This document shows, one piece after another, positions 1 through 8,366 of a stretch of 64,000 nt of DNA. Numbering within the stretch: the stretch's first letter is position 1; each line of letters opens with the position of its first letter. Source of the stretch: Methanomicrobium antiquum (GTDB lineage: Archaea; Halobacteriota; Methanomicrobia; Methanomicrobiales; Methanomicrobiaceae); NCBI RefSeq assembly GCF_029633915.1, contig NZ_CP091092.1, positions 1,736,001 to 1,800,000 on the forward strand, given 5' to 3'. A model generated the notes under the pieces. That model was not told the DNA's origin, did not search any database, and saw nothing but the letters and a program-made list of their open reading frames with translations. The position numbers and the translations under genes are program-made.

Positions 1-237
1 GAAGGGATTCTTACTGACATGGGAATATGCATCAGAAATCCCAAGCACTTTATCAGCAACACTTTCACTGACGGTGACAGGCCTTTCTATGTCTATATTG
101 CATCCTTTCGCACAGGTGAGTTTTCTGAATTTAACTGGGAGATCATCCATATTCAGATTTTCATATTTGTTTACAATCTCCGCTGTTAACAAAAGCTCCA
201 GTACTTCTAAGGACATTATATCTGTTTCTGTAGACAT
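1..237 (-). CDS. Unrecognised protein, C-terminus beyond window edge
   Basis: A reading frame of 79 codons starts with ATG at 235-237 and stays open to the left edge, so the C-terminal part is missing. It begins MSTETDIMSLEVLELL and has a Cys pair in the stretch LTCAKGCNIDIERP, followed by an acidic, soluble sequence. AT-rich TATA-like stretches lie 10-40 bases upstream. It runs in the same direction as the methionine aminopeptidase gene upstream, with a 69-base gap. I do not recognise the family. No membrane segment or signal peptide is visible in the part present. Confidence 0.55.
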   Translation of the reverse strand, partial: MSTETDIMSLEVLELLLTAEIVNKYENLNMDDLPVKFRKLTCAKGCNIDIERPVTVSESVADKVLGISDAYSHVSKNPF

Positions 238-306
238 GCGTACAACTTATTATATAGCTCTTTAATTGGCATATATGTATCTCTGATTTACTATACCGTG
301 CATTTT

Positions 307-1182
307 TTATGCAGTTGTTACAATGCACCCGTCTTCTGTTACAATCAGAGTGTGCTCTTTTTGTGACACATATGATCCTGAAACGTCATGTAAGACAGGA
401 TATCCGCGAAGGATTCCCTGCTGACATAGCCTGACAAGATTTATGTCTTTATTGGGAGTTTTGTACCATCTTCGTGAAAAAGGCAGTGTTTTTCTCTTTT
501 CAATATCTTTCATAAGCCTTCTTGCACTTGGGAGACGGGTCTGTTTTTTTGATATCTGGCTGAATATCTCAACCCGCTGACCGTCAGTTACCTGACCTGA
601 ACCGGTAGAGGCAAAAGGCTCGACTGCAAAGACCATTCCTTCTTCAATTACAGTTCCACCGTTTATTGAAACATTCGGAATTATAGGAATCCCATGTAGC
701 AGGAATTTTCCAAGTCCGTGTCCTGTAAGATTTGATACAGGTCTGTAGCCTTTCTTTTCAATCTCGGCTTCTACAGCTCCTCCAAGCTCTCCTGTTGTGA
801 TACCGGGTTTTACAAGCGCAATTACCGCATCCAGTGCATTTGAAGAGGCTTCAACAAGACTTTTATGATCTCCCAAATCCACTGTCACTGCAGTATCGGC
901 AACATAGCCTTCAATATGAACACCAAGATCTACTTTGACAACATCCCCTTTTGAAAATACTCTTTCATCACCTTCGGATGCGGTGTCATGCGCCGCCGCA
1001 TCATTTAAAGAAATATTTACAGGAAATGCAATTTCTGCTCCTTCTGAAAGTATTGCCTGTTCTGCAAACTCTACGACATCAAGAATCAAAACTCCGGGTT
1101 TTACCATCGCCGCGGCTTCATCCCGATATTTTTTAGCTATCTTTCCGGCTGTGATATAATTATCAAATATCTCGTCATCCAT
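307..1182 (-). CDS. map: Methionine aminopeptidase, type II
   Basis: This cytosolic metalloprotease removes the initiator methionine from nascent proteins. The 291-residue length fits the archaeal type II enzymes. Metal-binding residues are in place: D85 (VKVDLG), D96 (VADTA), H155 (GHGLG), E188 (VEPFA) and E276 (KEHTLIV). The substrate-binding His is H65 in AHDTAS. The roughly 60-residue insertion before the last glutamate, around residues 200-265, is the helical subdomain that marks type II. Its ATG overlaps the stop codon of the upstream M24 gene by one base, so the two are co-transcribed and probably translationally coupled. Confidence 0.95.
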   Translation of the reverse strand: MDDEIFDNYITAGKIAKKYRDEAAAMVKPGVLILDVVEFAEQAILSEGAEIAFPVNISLNDAAAHDTASEGDERVFSKGDVVKVDLGVHIEGYVADTAVTVDLGDHKSLVEASSNALDAVIALVKPGITTGELGGAVEAEIEKKGYRPVSNLTGHGLGKFLLHGIPIIPNVSINGGTVIEEGMVFAVEPFASTGSGQVTDGQRVEIFSQISKKQTRLPSARRLMKDIEKRKTLPFSRRWYKTPNKDINLVRLCQQGILRGYPVLHDVSGSYVSQKEHTLIVTEDGCIVTTA

Positions 1183-2312
1183 TATATTCTAAGCTCCTCT
1201 TTGTATTGTGTAAAGCAGTCAAAACCAAAATCGGTTACAAGACCTATGTCTTCAAGGCGGACACCGCCGTGTTTTTTGTAATAAAGGCCAGGCTCCACTG
1301 CAATTATATTTCCTGACTGAAGTTCTTTTCCGGACGGGGAAAGTGAGGGGGATTCATGAATTGCAAGTCCGACACCATGGCCCAGACTGTGAATGAACCC
1401 TTCGGTCTCAGTCATATATCCATTCTCTTCAAAAAAATTCATCACTGCATCATACAGGAATTTTCCAGTCACATTTGAACGGATGAGACTTTTTGCATGC
1501 ATTTTTGCGTCATATACACATTTATACATATCCTCTATCTCTGAAGAGGGCTCACCCCTTACAACAGTACGTGTCATATCAGAGTGGTATCCTGTCTTTA
1601 TTTCACAGGGGAAGATGTCGATTACAACAGGCTCATTTTCTAATATCACGCCATCTCCTGTTGCATGTGGCATTGCAGTTTCATATCCACATGAAGCAAT
1701 TGTGTCTTTGGCAGTAAAACCCCTTTTTAAAAGAAAACACTCTATTTCTGATTTTAGATAATCAGATGTAAGCGGCACTTCATTTATTTCAAGTTCGCCG
1801 TTATCTGAATCCGCATTTTTTATCATTTCAATTGCAAATTCCATTGCGGCATCGGTTGCTTTCTGGCATCTGCGAACAGCACTGATCTCATCTGCCGATT
1901 TTACAGAGCGCATCTCTTCAATACTGCCTCTATCAATTCTAACCTCGCAGAATTTTTCAAGCTCTTTTGCAAGTATGATCGGGAAGTTATGAGGAACAAG
2001 AACATTTCCCCCGGCAATTTCGGCAATCATTCTTGCCTGGGCGGTATAAGGGTCAGTTTCGGTTTTTAAAAAATCAAAAAAACCCGCATCGCCTCTGGAT
2101 AATACATCACATTTAGATTCAGATAGTGCGCGATCTTTTTCCATCTGAGGAACAATCAAGGTTCCGCGCCTGTCCGGATGCTTTATGTAGAGCATGGAAT
2201 CGCCGGCTGTAAAACCCGTCATATATCGCATATCAGGATTTAGCGATGAATCATAGATTACATAAGCCGCCGCATCAGCTTTTTTTATTGATCTGTCAAG
2301 AGTGTTTTTCAT
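1182..2312 (-). CDS. M24 family peptidase, Xaa-Pro dipeptidase-like
   Basis: A 376-residue prolidase/aminopeptidase P-like protein. The N-terminal half (1-150) resembles the creatinase N-domain. The C-terminal pita-bread domain holds all five metal ligands: Asp in VVIDIFP, Asp in HSDMTRT, His in LGHGVGLAIHE, Glu in VEPGLYY and Glu in VRLEDIG. It should therefore be an active di-metal enzyme cleaving X-Pro bonds, although family members differ in specificity. It is the first gene of a two-gene operon with map, which suggests joint processing of peptide N-termini. The assignment to M24 is firm; the exact substrate is unknown. Confidence 0.88.
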   Translation of the reverse strand: MKNTLDRSIKKADAAAYVIYDSSLNPDMRYMTGFTAGDSMLYIKHPDRRGTLIVPQMEKDRALSESKCDVLSRGDAGFFDFLKTETDPYTAQARMIAEIAGGNVLVPHNFPIILAKELEKFCEVRIDRGSIEEMRSVKSADEISAVRRCQKATDAAMEFAIEMIKNADSDNGELEINEVPLTSDYLKSEIECFLLKRGFTAKDTIASCGYETAMPHATGDGVILENEPVVIDIFPCEIKTGYHSDMTRTVVRGEPSSEIEDMYKCVYDAKMHAKSLIRSNVTGKFLYDAVMNFFEENGYMTETEGFIHSLGHGVGLAIHESPSLSPSGKELQSGNIIAVEPGLYYKKHGGVRLEDIGLVTDFGFDCFTQYKEELRI

Positions 2313-2383
2313 AATGCAGTAACCTTACTATTCGGCTGATACTTAGAAGTAATTTTACCAACAGACATACAATTTTTAGGGTA

Positions 2384-2614
2384 ATGGATGATTCGGCAAA
2401 TAGAATATTCAAGATGAAGTTCGCCAAACTGACGATGATGCTGAATGCGATTATTTTCCTTGCTGCAATAGCAATTTTAGCATTTTTCGGGCTGATACCT
2501 ATATACAGTATTCAGATAGCGGCAATATGCGCAGTAATTGTTCTTGTTCTTTCGGTTTTGTTTGTTAAACACTACAAGCGCGATAAAGCATGGCTTCACG
2601 AACAGGAAGACTGA
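2384..2614 (+). CDS. Small membrane protein, two predicted TM segments
   Basis: A 76-residue protein transcribed away from the prolidase gene. After a short charged N-terminus, two hydrophobic segments (about residues 17-36 and 42-61) are separated by a short loop, LIPIYSIQ. A basic and acidic tail follows, ending KAWLHEQED. The family is not recognised. Position and a clean ATG support a real gene, but the Shine-Dalgarno signal is weak (a GGGTAATGG context). It is likely a membrane-anchored small protein with both ends cytoplasmic. Confidence 0.55.
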   Translation: MDDSANRIFKMKFAKLTMMLNAIIFLAAIAILAFFGLIPIYSIQIAAICAVIVLVLSVLFVKHYKRDKAWLHEQED

Positions 2615-2923
2615 GATTAAGAGTTAAGATTAAGAGATATCTATTTAAGAATATGTTGACTGGATAAGAGACTTCAGAATAGATTTATTGCATCAATCCG
2701 GATGTATAGATATCAATATGATGATTTTATGATATCAGTAAAGATCTGATGCCGGTAAAAATTTGCGCATCATATGAAAATTATCCGGATAATTTCTGAT
2801 AAACTCCAAAGATCAATTTAATTTATGTTATGAGCAACAGTATTTCATCTATGATATCGACATTAAATCAAAGATATATCAAAGGATAAAAATTGGGAAT
2901 GAGGGGATTAATGGTGAATGTAT

Positions 2924-2952
2924 ATATCAGGAGATAAAATGTATCCTGATAT
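2924..2952. repeat. 9-bp inverted repeat (hairpin or operator)
   Basis: ATATCAGGA at 2924-2932 is repeated as TCCTGATAT at 2944-2952 with an 11-base spacer. It lies about 160 bases upstream of the winged-helix gene. It could be an operator or an RNA hairpin; sequence alone does not decide. Confidence 0.45.
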
Positions 2953-3012
2953 GTGCTCAAAATTTATTTTCGGGTACAAAATCGCCATGTCTTTTTATTT
3001 TTGATTGAAATT

Positions 3013-3077
3013 GTTCATGAAATTATATTTTCATGCACGTTTTCATTTAAGTTACGAAGTATTTTTCATGTGAAAAT
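3013..3077 (+). repeat. Dispersed CATG two-hairpin element, copy 1
   Basis: Hairpin 1 is CATGAAA-ttatat-TTTCATG. The linker is followed by a decayed hairpin 2 that retains GTTACGAAGTA and ends with TTTCATGTGAAAAT. This copy lies upstream of the wHTH gene and is in the same orientation as the copies at 18956, 27866 and 43155. Confidence 0.8.
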
Positions 3078-3113
3078 CAGTCAACAAAAAAAATTCAAAA
3101 GAGGTTTGATATT

Positions 3114-3422
3114 TTGCTTCAGAAACTGCTTAATGAAACCGAACTTGTCGGAAGACACCTTGAGGTTATTAGGATTGTTTTAGCCAACCAGCCGATTGGC
3201 ATCATGAAGCTTTCAGAAATTCTTGGAATTCCATCTCATCGTGTGCGCTATTCTCTTAAGGTTTTAGAACAGCTTGGATACATTCGTGCATCGCCATCCG
3301 GTGCGGTTGCAACCGAAAAAGCCTCTGAATTAATAGGGAATCTGGATGAAGAGATAGACTCACTGATAAAGATTCTTGATTCAATCAGGAAGAAAAAATC
3401 AGGTGAATTTCATAATATTTAA
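3114..3422 (+). CDS. Winged helix-turn-helix transcriptional regulator
   Basis: A 102-residue DNA-binding protein. Residues about 14-70 form a winged HTH: IMKLSEILGIPSHRVRYSL gives the recognition helix, followed by LEQLGYIRASPSGAVAT as the wing. The tail (75-102) is helical and charged, suited to dimerisation. Translation starts at TTG 3114 because a GAGGT ribosome binding site lies at 3101-3105 with good spacing and no better start follows. It sits directly before tRNA-Asn. The regulated genes are unknown; small stand-alone wHTH proteins of this type are common in methanogens. Confidence 0.75.
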   Translation: MLQKLLNETELVGRHLEVIRIVLANQPIGIMKLSEILGIPSHRVRYSLKVLEQLGYIRASPSGAVATEKASELIGNLDEEIDSLIKILDSIRKKKSGEFHNI

Positions 3423-3472
3423 AAGGTTTAAAGTAAACCTTTATTGGCAACTTACATGAGTTAAATTGCAAA

Positions 3473-3545
3473 GCCTCCATAACTCAGTTGGTAGAGTGTC
3501 TGGCTGTTAACCAGAATGTCACAGGTTCGAGTCCTGTTGGGGGCG
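3473..3545 (+). tRNA. tRNA-Asn (GTT)
   Basis: The cloverleaf folds fully. Acceptor GCCTCCA pairs with TGGGGGC (3538-3544), anticodon stem TCTGG/CCAGA encloses loop CTGTTAA with anticodon GTT (3506-3508), and the T-arm is ACAGG-TTCGAGT-CCTGT. The discriminator is G and CCA is not encoded. An integrase gene starts 67 bases downstream, making this tRNA a plausible integration target. Confidence 0.96.
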
Positions 3546-3611
3546 CTACGGGCTTCTTTGTTCTAAAGCTCGCGAAACTTTTCTTATTTAAGGGTTATCG
3601 TTTCAAAAAAA

Positions 3612-4715
3612 ATGATGCTCATGTATAACGCCGATAATGAAGAATTTTATACCTATTGCCGAAATTACGACTATGTAAGGGCTTTAGAATCAGGTATAGC
3701 TAAAGGAATAATCACTGAAAAAGATCGTTCTCTAATTAGTGAATACATTCACGAAAGGAAAGTTACCGCCAATCTGTCAAAGGTGAGATGCAACAAAATT
3801 TCAGGCTGTCTTATCAACTTCAGGCGGTTTATGTCTGTTGAATACCATGCCTGTACAATTTCAGATATTTTTAGTGGTCTTGATAAATTACAGGTGGGGC
3901 TATCTGTCAAAGGAAAGCCACTGTCAGACAATACCAAAAAAGATTATATAATCATCACCAAGCCCTTTCTTTTGTGGTTAATTGATAATGAATATAATTT
4001 GTTACCTGTCAAAAAGATAAAGCTGATAAAAGCTCCCAAAGTCGATTTAATGACAACCTCTCCTGATGAGATATTAACAGTTGAAGAGATTGAAAACATG
4101 ATCGGGGAAGCTATGAACTCACGAGACCGTGCATTAATATCATTGATATATGAATCAGGTGCAAGAGTTGCGGAAGTAGGGCGGCTAAAATGGAAAGATT
4201 TAATTTTTGATGAAGACGGGCTAAGACTTTATATTGATGACAAAAAGACAAAAAAACACAGATATGTCAGAATTTCTATTTATACACAATATATTGCAAC
4301 ATGGAAACAGGACACCCCCAGAAATTCACCCAATGATCCGGTTTTCATAGACTTAAACAAATTTGTAATTATCAGGTATGATGCAATTGTCAGAGTACTT
4401 CAGAGATTAGGAAAGCGAGCAGGAATCACAAAAAAAGTAAATCCTCACATATTCCGGCATTCCAGAATAACTCATATGATCCAACAGAATTACCAGGAAT
4501 CAATTGTCAAAAAAGCCATGTGGGATAATATTAATACGTATATGTTTGCGGTTTATGCTTCATTGGCTGAAGATGATATTGATTCTGAATTTTTAGCCAA
4601 ATCTGGTATAAAATCACGAAAGAAAAAAGAAACAACAGCTAAACCTATTCCCTGCGGTCAATGTCACTTTATAAATATTCCTTGGCTCTTCAATATTCAA
4701 TGCAAGTTGAAATAG
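3612..4715 (+). CDS. Tyrosine recombinase/integrase (XerD/phage type)
   Basis: A 367-residue site-specific recombinase. The N-terminal SAM-like DNA-binding domain covers about residues 40-125. The catalytic domain covers about 155-325 and has R185 (SGARVAEVGR), a lysine in DDKKTKKHR, H279 and R282 (PHIFRHSR), W304 and nucleophile Y315 (AVYASLAEDD). The C-terminus looks like a decayed zinc ribbon: CGQC at 348-351 is present, but the second pair is reduced to NIQC. The gene lies just 3' of tRNA-Asn, the classic position for an integrated element. No second copy of the tRNA 3' end was seen downstream, so the element may be a remnant. An 11-bp inverted repeat starts within its 3' end. Confidence 0.9.
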   Translation: MMLMYNADNEEFYTYCRNYDYVRALESGIAKGIITEKDRSLISEYIHERKVTANLSKVRCNKISGCLINFRRFMSVEYHACTISDIFSGLDKLQVGLSVKGKPLSDNTKKDYIIITKPFLLWLIDNEYNLLPVKKIKLIKAPKVDLMTTSPDEILTVEEIENMIGEAMNSRDRALISLIYESGARVAEVGRLKWKDLIFDEDGLRLYIDDKKTKKHRYVRISIYTQYIATWKQDTPRNSPNDPVFIDLNKFVIIRYDAIVRVLQRLGKRAGITKKVNPHIFRHSRITHMIQQNYQESIVKKAMWDNINTYMFAVYASLAEDDIDSEFLAKSGIKSRKKKETTAKPIPCGQCHFINIPWLFNIQCKLK

Positions 4716-4797
4716 TTCCTTCTCAAGCATGTTCCAACAAAAGATATTCTGTCAGATGAAGTATTTATATACCCACACAATTTGACGAAGAGCCAAG
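4681..4797. repeat. 11-bp inverted repeat bracketing the integrase end
   Basis: CTTGGCTCTTC at 4681-4691 recurs inverted as GAAGAGCCAAG at 4787-4797. The left arm is inside the last codons of the integrase, where its zinc ribbon breaks down. A TATA-like TATTTATATACC lies between the arms. The arrangement may mark a small insertion or an old recombination product. Confidence 0.5.
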
Positions 4798-4931
4798 ATG
4801 TATCTCTTCGCTGTTCTATAGGATAAATATTTCAATCTTTTTCATGGAGGCATAGCCGGGTTTATCAAATTATGATCTGTTGATAACAATCACAGAGAAC
4901 TATAAGTATTTACAATCCTTACAATACGTAC

Positions 4932-5123
4932 ATGAATGCAACTAAAAGGATTCCGGTAACAGAAAAAGTATGGGCAGAGATATCTGAGCTTAAAAAACCA
5001 GGACAAACATTTGATGAACTGCTATCAGATATGGCAGTAAACGAGAGAAAAATGCGTCTTCTTAAAGATATGAAACATATCGAAGAACGCGGTGATTTTG
5101 TGGAGATGTCTTTTGACGCATAA
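4932..5123 (+). CDS. Antitoxin, RelB/VapB-like archaeal family
   Basis: A 63-residue protein beginning MNATKRIPVTEKVWAEISEL, which reads as a short beta strand plus helix of a ribbon-helix-helix type DNA-binding antitoxin. LKKPGQTFDELLSDM is the typical second helix of archaeal VapB/RelB-like antitoxins. The rest is a helical acidic tail that would wrap the toxin. It overlaps the RelE-type toxin gene downstream. An AT-rich TATA-like stretch lies about 25 bases upstream of the ATG, so the transcript may be nearly leaderless. Such antitoxins usually repress their own operon. Confidence 0.75.
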   Translation: MNATKRIPVTEKVWAEISELKKPGQTFDELLSDMAVNERKMRLLKDMKHIEERGDFVEMSFDA

Positions 5124-5400
5124 AGTGCGTATTGACAAAACTGCACTGGCCTTTATAGAACAACTGCCCAATAAAAGTCAGAGGGTTGTTAAAGAAAAAT
5201 TAAAAACTCTCAGAGATACTCCATATCCCGGAAAAGACGGAGACAAAGAACGTCTCAATCTGTCTGGTTATATTCTATATCGCATCCATATCGCAAGAAG
5301 TTATACAGCATTTTATCTCATCGATGAAACCAGTGAAACAATAACAATTCTTGATATTATGACAATAGAAAAGGCACATAAAAAATACGGAAGGCTTTAG
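5113..5400 (+). CDS. RelE/ParE-family toxin
   Basis: A RelE-fold toxin of about 95 residues, expected to act as a ribosome-dependent mRNA endonuclease. Family features are the helical start (IDKTALAFIEQLPNKSQRVV), DTPYPGKDGDKERLNLSGYILYR and the strand pair ARSYTAFYLID and TITILDIMTIEKAHKKY. The frame is open from 5092, but I place the start at TTG 5113, which follows GGAGA (5102-5106) at good spacing; GTG 5125 is an alternative. The 11-base overlap with the antitoxin implies translational coupling. Confidence 0.8.
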   Translation: MTHKVRIDKTALAFIEQLPNKSQRVVKEKLKTLRDTPYPGKDGDKERLNLSGYILYRIHIARSYTAFYLIDETSETITILDIMTIEKAHKKYGRL

Positions 5401-5606
5401 CCCAAAACTTCTTTTTCAGAAGCACTTTCACCCTTAAAAATCTTATATTCCCACGACTGTGATATTTTCCCAATCGGCAATATTGCATATTTAACACAAA
5501 CATCATGTGGCTTAATGATAAAAAACCTGATTAAAAAGAGAAAATAAAAAAATTTCAAAAACTTAAAATTTTTAAAAAAAGATTAAATTGAAAAACTCAA
5601 CCTTTT

Positions 5607-5855
5607 TTAAGCTGAGTCCTCACGAACCATAATAATTGCCCCTTTCGGGCATACTTCAACACAGATTCCGCAACCTTTACAGAAATCATAATCTATATTA
5701 AACTCAGTGTCAATCGCACCGTCAGGGCAGAAACGGTAACAGTTACCACATTTATTGCATTTATCCATATCAACAACAGGTTTGAAAGTTCTCCATGAAC
5801 CGGTGTTTCCAGACGCTCCTGTTTTTGGTTTTGAAATCGCAAGTTTAGCACTCAT
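5607..5855 (-). CDS. porD: Pyruvate:ferredoxin oxidoreductase, delta subunit
   Basis: An 82-residue ferredoxin-like subunit that carries electrons from the active site to external ferredoxin. Two [4Fe-4S] motifs are complete: CNKCGNCYRFCP and CKGCGICVEVCP. The short basic N-terminus before VVDMDKC is typical for PorD. It is the last gene of the operon and overlaps porC by four bases (ATGA). A T-rich stretch downstream may end the transcript. Confidence 0.94.
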   Translation of the reverse strand: MSAKLAISKPKTGASGNTGSWRTFKPVVDMDKCNKCGNCYRFCPDGAIDTEFNIDYDFCKGCGICVEVCPKGAIIMVREDSA

Positions 5856-6379
5856 ACTTTAAGCTCCTCAAATGCTTTCAAAGCGGCCTCTTCATTTCTC
5901 TCATCAGCAAATGTCTCAGATATCGCCTGCTTTACAGACTCTCTTGAAACAAGACCAAGCTTTGCAACCGCTCCTAAAAGCGGCGTGTTCAAAATCGGAT
6001 TTCCTGCAAGAACAAGACCCAAAGATAATGCAACGCCGGTTAAATCAGCATTGTAAACTTTATGACCTTCCATCTCAACAGGTCTGGGGCTGTTTATCAA
6101 AACCTCTCCGTCCGGCTTAATCCCCAAAAGTACATCAACAGTCTGCATAATTGTCGGATCAAGAACAATAACCAAATCAGGCTGTCTTATCTGTGAATAA
6201 ATGCGAATCGGAGATTCATCTATTCTGATAAAGGAAACAACAGGAGCTCCGCGTCTTTCCGCTCCATAAAGAGGTGTTGCGGTTGCATGCTTCCCGTCCA
6301 GAAATGCCGCCTGTGCAAGAAGCTTTGCCGCAGTGACACCACCCTGTCCGCCGCGTGAATGAAGTCTTATCTCATACAT
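5852..6379 (-). CDS. porC: Pyruvate:ferredoxin oxidoreductase, gamma subunit
   Basis: A 175-residue gamma subunit of the four-subunit archaeal enzyme that interconverts pyruvate and acetyl-CoA plus CO2, an anabolic CO2-fixing step in methanogens. The start MYEIRLHSRGGQGGVTAAKLL is diagnostic, as is YGAERRGAPVVSFIRID. One base overlaps porA and four bases overlap porD, so expression is tightly coupled. Confidence 0.94.
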   Translation of the reverse strand: MYEIRLHSRGGQGGVTAAKLLAQAAFLDGKHATATPLYGAERRGAPVVSFIRIDESPIRIYSQIRQPDLVIVLDPTIMQTVDVLLGIKPDGEVLINSPRPVEMEGHKVYNADLTGVALSLGLVLAGNPILNTPLLGAVAKLGLVSRESVKQAISETFADERNEEAALKAFEELKV

Positions 6380-7491
6380 TATTCATTCACCCCAAACCAG
6401 AACTCTGAATCTTCTTTTCTGTTCCTGACGAATTCGGCAATATCATCATATGTCACTTCCTGACCGCCAAGACCTGCAATTACACTAAAGGGTCTGCAAC
6501 CTGTCTTTGACCTAAGCTCGTTTGCCAGTATTCCGCCAAAACCAAACGAGTAGTCGCGGTCGATTACAACAACCTCCTTTCCTTTTACAACCTCGGAAAA
6601 GTCAGGGAATGGCCTGAACCAGCGTACCTGAACAACCCCTGCCTTTATACCCTCGCTTCTTAAGTTGTCTGCGGCAACCTCTGACTCCTTTGCAAGTGTC
6701 CCCATCGCAAAGATAACCACATCACAGTCATCAGTAAGATACGTCTGGAACATATCATAACTGCGCTCAAAACGTTTTTCAAAATCTTTCTGGGTTTCTT
6801 TTATCACGGGAACAGAATCTTTCATTGCACGCTGTATATCATATCTGAATTTGAAGTGATCTTCAGAGCCTGTAAGTGTTCCATAACCTCCGGGATTTTC
6901 TATGTCAATCGCATGCGGTATGTTAACAGGAGGAATGAAGTCCCCGACATCAACAGTTTCAAGCGATTGTGTAATATGTGTAAGTAAAAATCCGTCAAGA
7001 TTAATCATGACAGGCAACAGGACATTTTCATGTTCTGCAATCCGAAATGCCATAAGAGTTGTATCATATGCTTCCTGAACGGTTGATACATAGACCTGAA
7101 GCCATCCGCAGTCTCTCATTGACATTGAATCAGAATGTTCAGCACCGATATTCCAGCCGGGTCCAAGTGCTCTGTTTGCGTTTGCCATTACAATTGGGAG
7201 ACGGGCCGCTGCAGACATGTGAAGCATCTCACACATATAAACAAGACCATGTGAGCTAGTTGCAGTAAAAGTCCTGATACCTGTTGCAGAAGCGCCAATG
7301 CATGCCGCCATTGAGGAATGCTCAGACTCAACAGGGATATATCTTGCATCAAGCTCTTTTGATGCAACATAGTTTGCAGTCTCTTCAACAACCTCGGTCT
7401 GCGGAGTAATAGGATATGCTGCAACAACTGTTGGTTTTGCATCCTTAACTGCTGTTGCAACAGCCTTATTTCCGGTTGAAATTGTCAGCAT
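6379..7491 (-). CDS. porA: Pyruvate:ferredoxin oxidoreductase, alpha subunit
   Basis: The 370-residue alpha subunit carries the pyrimidine-binding half of the thiamine diphosphate site. It shows the conserved AAYPITPQTEVVE, the EHSSMAACIGAS segment, SSHGLVYMCEMLHMSA and a C-terminal transketolase-like domain ending in AGLGGQEVTYDDI, which is typical of PorA. It overlaps porB by seven bases. Pyruvate specificity is inferred from overall similarity to PorA and the complete set of four subunits. Confidence 0.93.
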   Translation of the reverse strand: MLTISTGNKAVATAVKDAKPTVVAAYPITPQTEVVEETANYVASKELDARYIPVESEHSSMAACIGASATGIRTFTATSSHGLVYMCEMLHMSAAARLPIVMANANRALGPGWNIGAEHSDSMSMRDCGWLQVYVSTVQEAYDTTLMAFRIAEHENVLLPVMINLDGFLLTHITQSLETVDVGDFIPPVNIPHAIDIENPGGYGTLTGSEDHFKFRYDIQRAMKDSVPVIKETQKDFEKRFERSYDMFQTYLTDDCDVVIFAMGTLAKESEVAADNLRSEGIKAGVVQVRWFRPFPDFSEVVKGKEVVVIDRDYSFGFGGILANELRSKTGCRPFSVIAGLGGQEVTYDDIAEFVRNRKEDSEFWFGVNE

Positions 7492-8366
7492 ATACCCTGC
7501 ACCTCACGCTCAAGTTTTTTAAGATTCATCTCAACATGCTCCTCTAAAACGGCGATGTCTTCTTTCGTTGCAGTCTTAAACCTGCCCTGTAAGGCAAGAT
7601 ATTCTGAAATTGGGACTCTCTTTTTCATTGCCGCTTTTGAAGCGCCTGTGATTGAGAGTTTTCCTTCCTCGCGTTCGTATAAAACCCACATCCCTGACTG
7701 AACTGCAAGCTTTCCAACATCGATTGTCTTCTCAGACGGATATCTCCATCCGGGGGGACATGGTGCCAGGATATGCATAAATTTGGGTCCGGGGATTGAA
7801 AGAGCCTTTTTTACTTTATTAAAAAGATCAACAGGATATGCACTGCATGCCGTTGCCATATATACAGGATTATGCGCCTGGACTATTGCATCAAGGTCTT
7901 TTTTGTAATCCCTCTTCCCAAGCGGAGTTGTTGTTGTCTTAGCGCCAAGGGGAGTTGCACCTGACCTTTGCATACCGGTGTTGGAGTAGGCTTCATTATC
8001 ATAGCAGATGTACAGGAAATCAGTTCCTCTTTCAAGAGCACCGGAAAGTGCCTGAATTCCTATATCCACTGTGCCGCCATCGCCTGCAAAGGCAATCACA
8101 TTTGTCTTTTTACCAACAGCCCTGAATGCCTCACTCATACCGGATGCTACTGCCGCCGCAGATGCAAATGCAACATTATATACCGGTATGTTCATTGCCG
8201 TATTCGGATATTTACCCTGAATCACACTTGTGCAACATGCAGGTACTACCAAAACAGTGTCTTTTCCAGCCGCTTTTGTAACATAGCGGAGGATTAGTGA
8301 AGCACTGCATCCTGCACATGCCGATGTTGTTTTAAGTATGAATTCTTCATCGGGAATGTCAGCCAA
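7485..8366 (-). CDS. porB: Pyruvate:ferredoxin oxidoreductase, beta subunit
   Basis: The beta subunit binds the diphosphate of thiamine diphosphate and one 4Fe-4S cluster. It has CAGC near the N-terminus, ACCTS and CSAYP as the other cluster cysteines, and the TPP motif GDGGTVDIG...NEAYSNTG. The frame stays open upstream, but the family begins with IPDEEFIL. A TTG at 8364-8366 has a GAGGT ribosome binding site seven bases upstream, giving 293 residues. It is the first gene of an operon ordered beta-alpha-gamma-delta, different from the gamma-delta-alpha-beta order best known from other methanogens. Confidence 0.92.
   Translation of the reverse strand: MADIPDEEFILKTTSACAGCSASLILRYVTKAAGKDTVLVVPACCTSVIQGKYPNTAMNIPVYNVAFASAAAVASGMSEAFRAVGKKTNVIAFAGDGGTVDIGIQALSGALERGTDFLYICYDNEAYSNTGMQRSGATPLGAKTTTTPLGKRDYKKDLDAIVQAHNPVYMATACSAYPVDLFNKVKKALSIPGPKFMHILAPCPPGWRYPSEKTIDVGKLAVQSGMWVLYEREEGKLSITGASKAAMKKRVPISEYLALQGRFKTATKEDIAVLEEHVEMNLKKLEREVQGIC

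Larger units (their letters stand above)
2615..3113. other. Gene-free stretch with hairpin and dispersed repeat
   Basis: About 500 bases of AT-rich DNA without a credible gene. It holds a 9-bp perfect inverted repeat at 2924-2932/2944-2952 (ATATCAGGA and its complement, 11-base loop) and a copy of the dispersed CATG element at 3013-3077. The TTG-started gene that follows has its ribosome binding site immediately after the element. Confidence 0.6.

Noticed and set aside
3538-5600. Search for an attR copy of the tRNA-Asn 3' end
   Set aside because: No repeat of the tRNA 3' sequence was found up to 5600, so a complete integrated element cannot be claimed.
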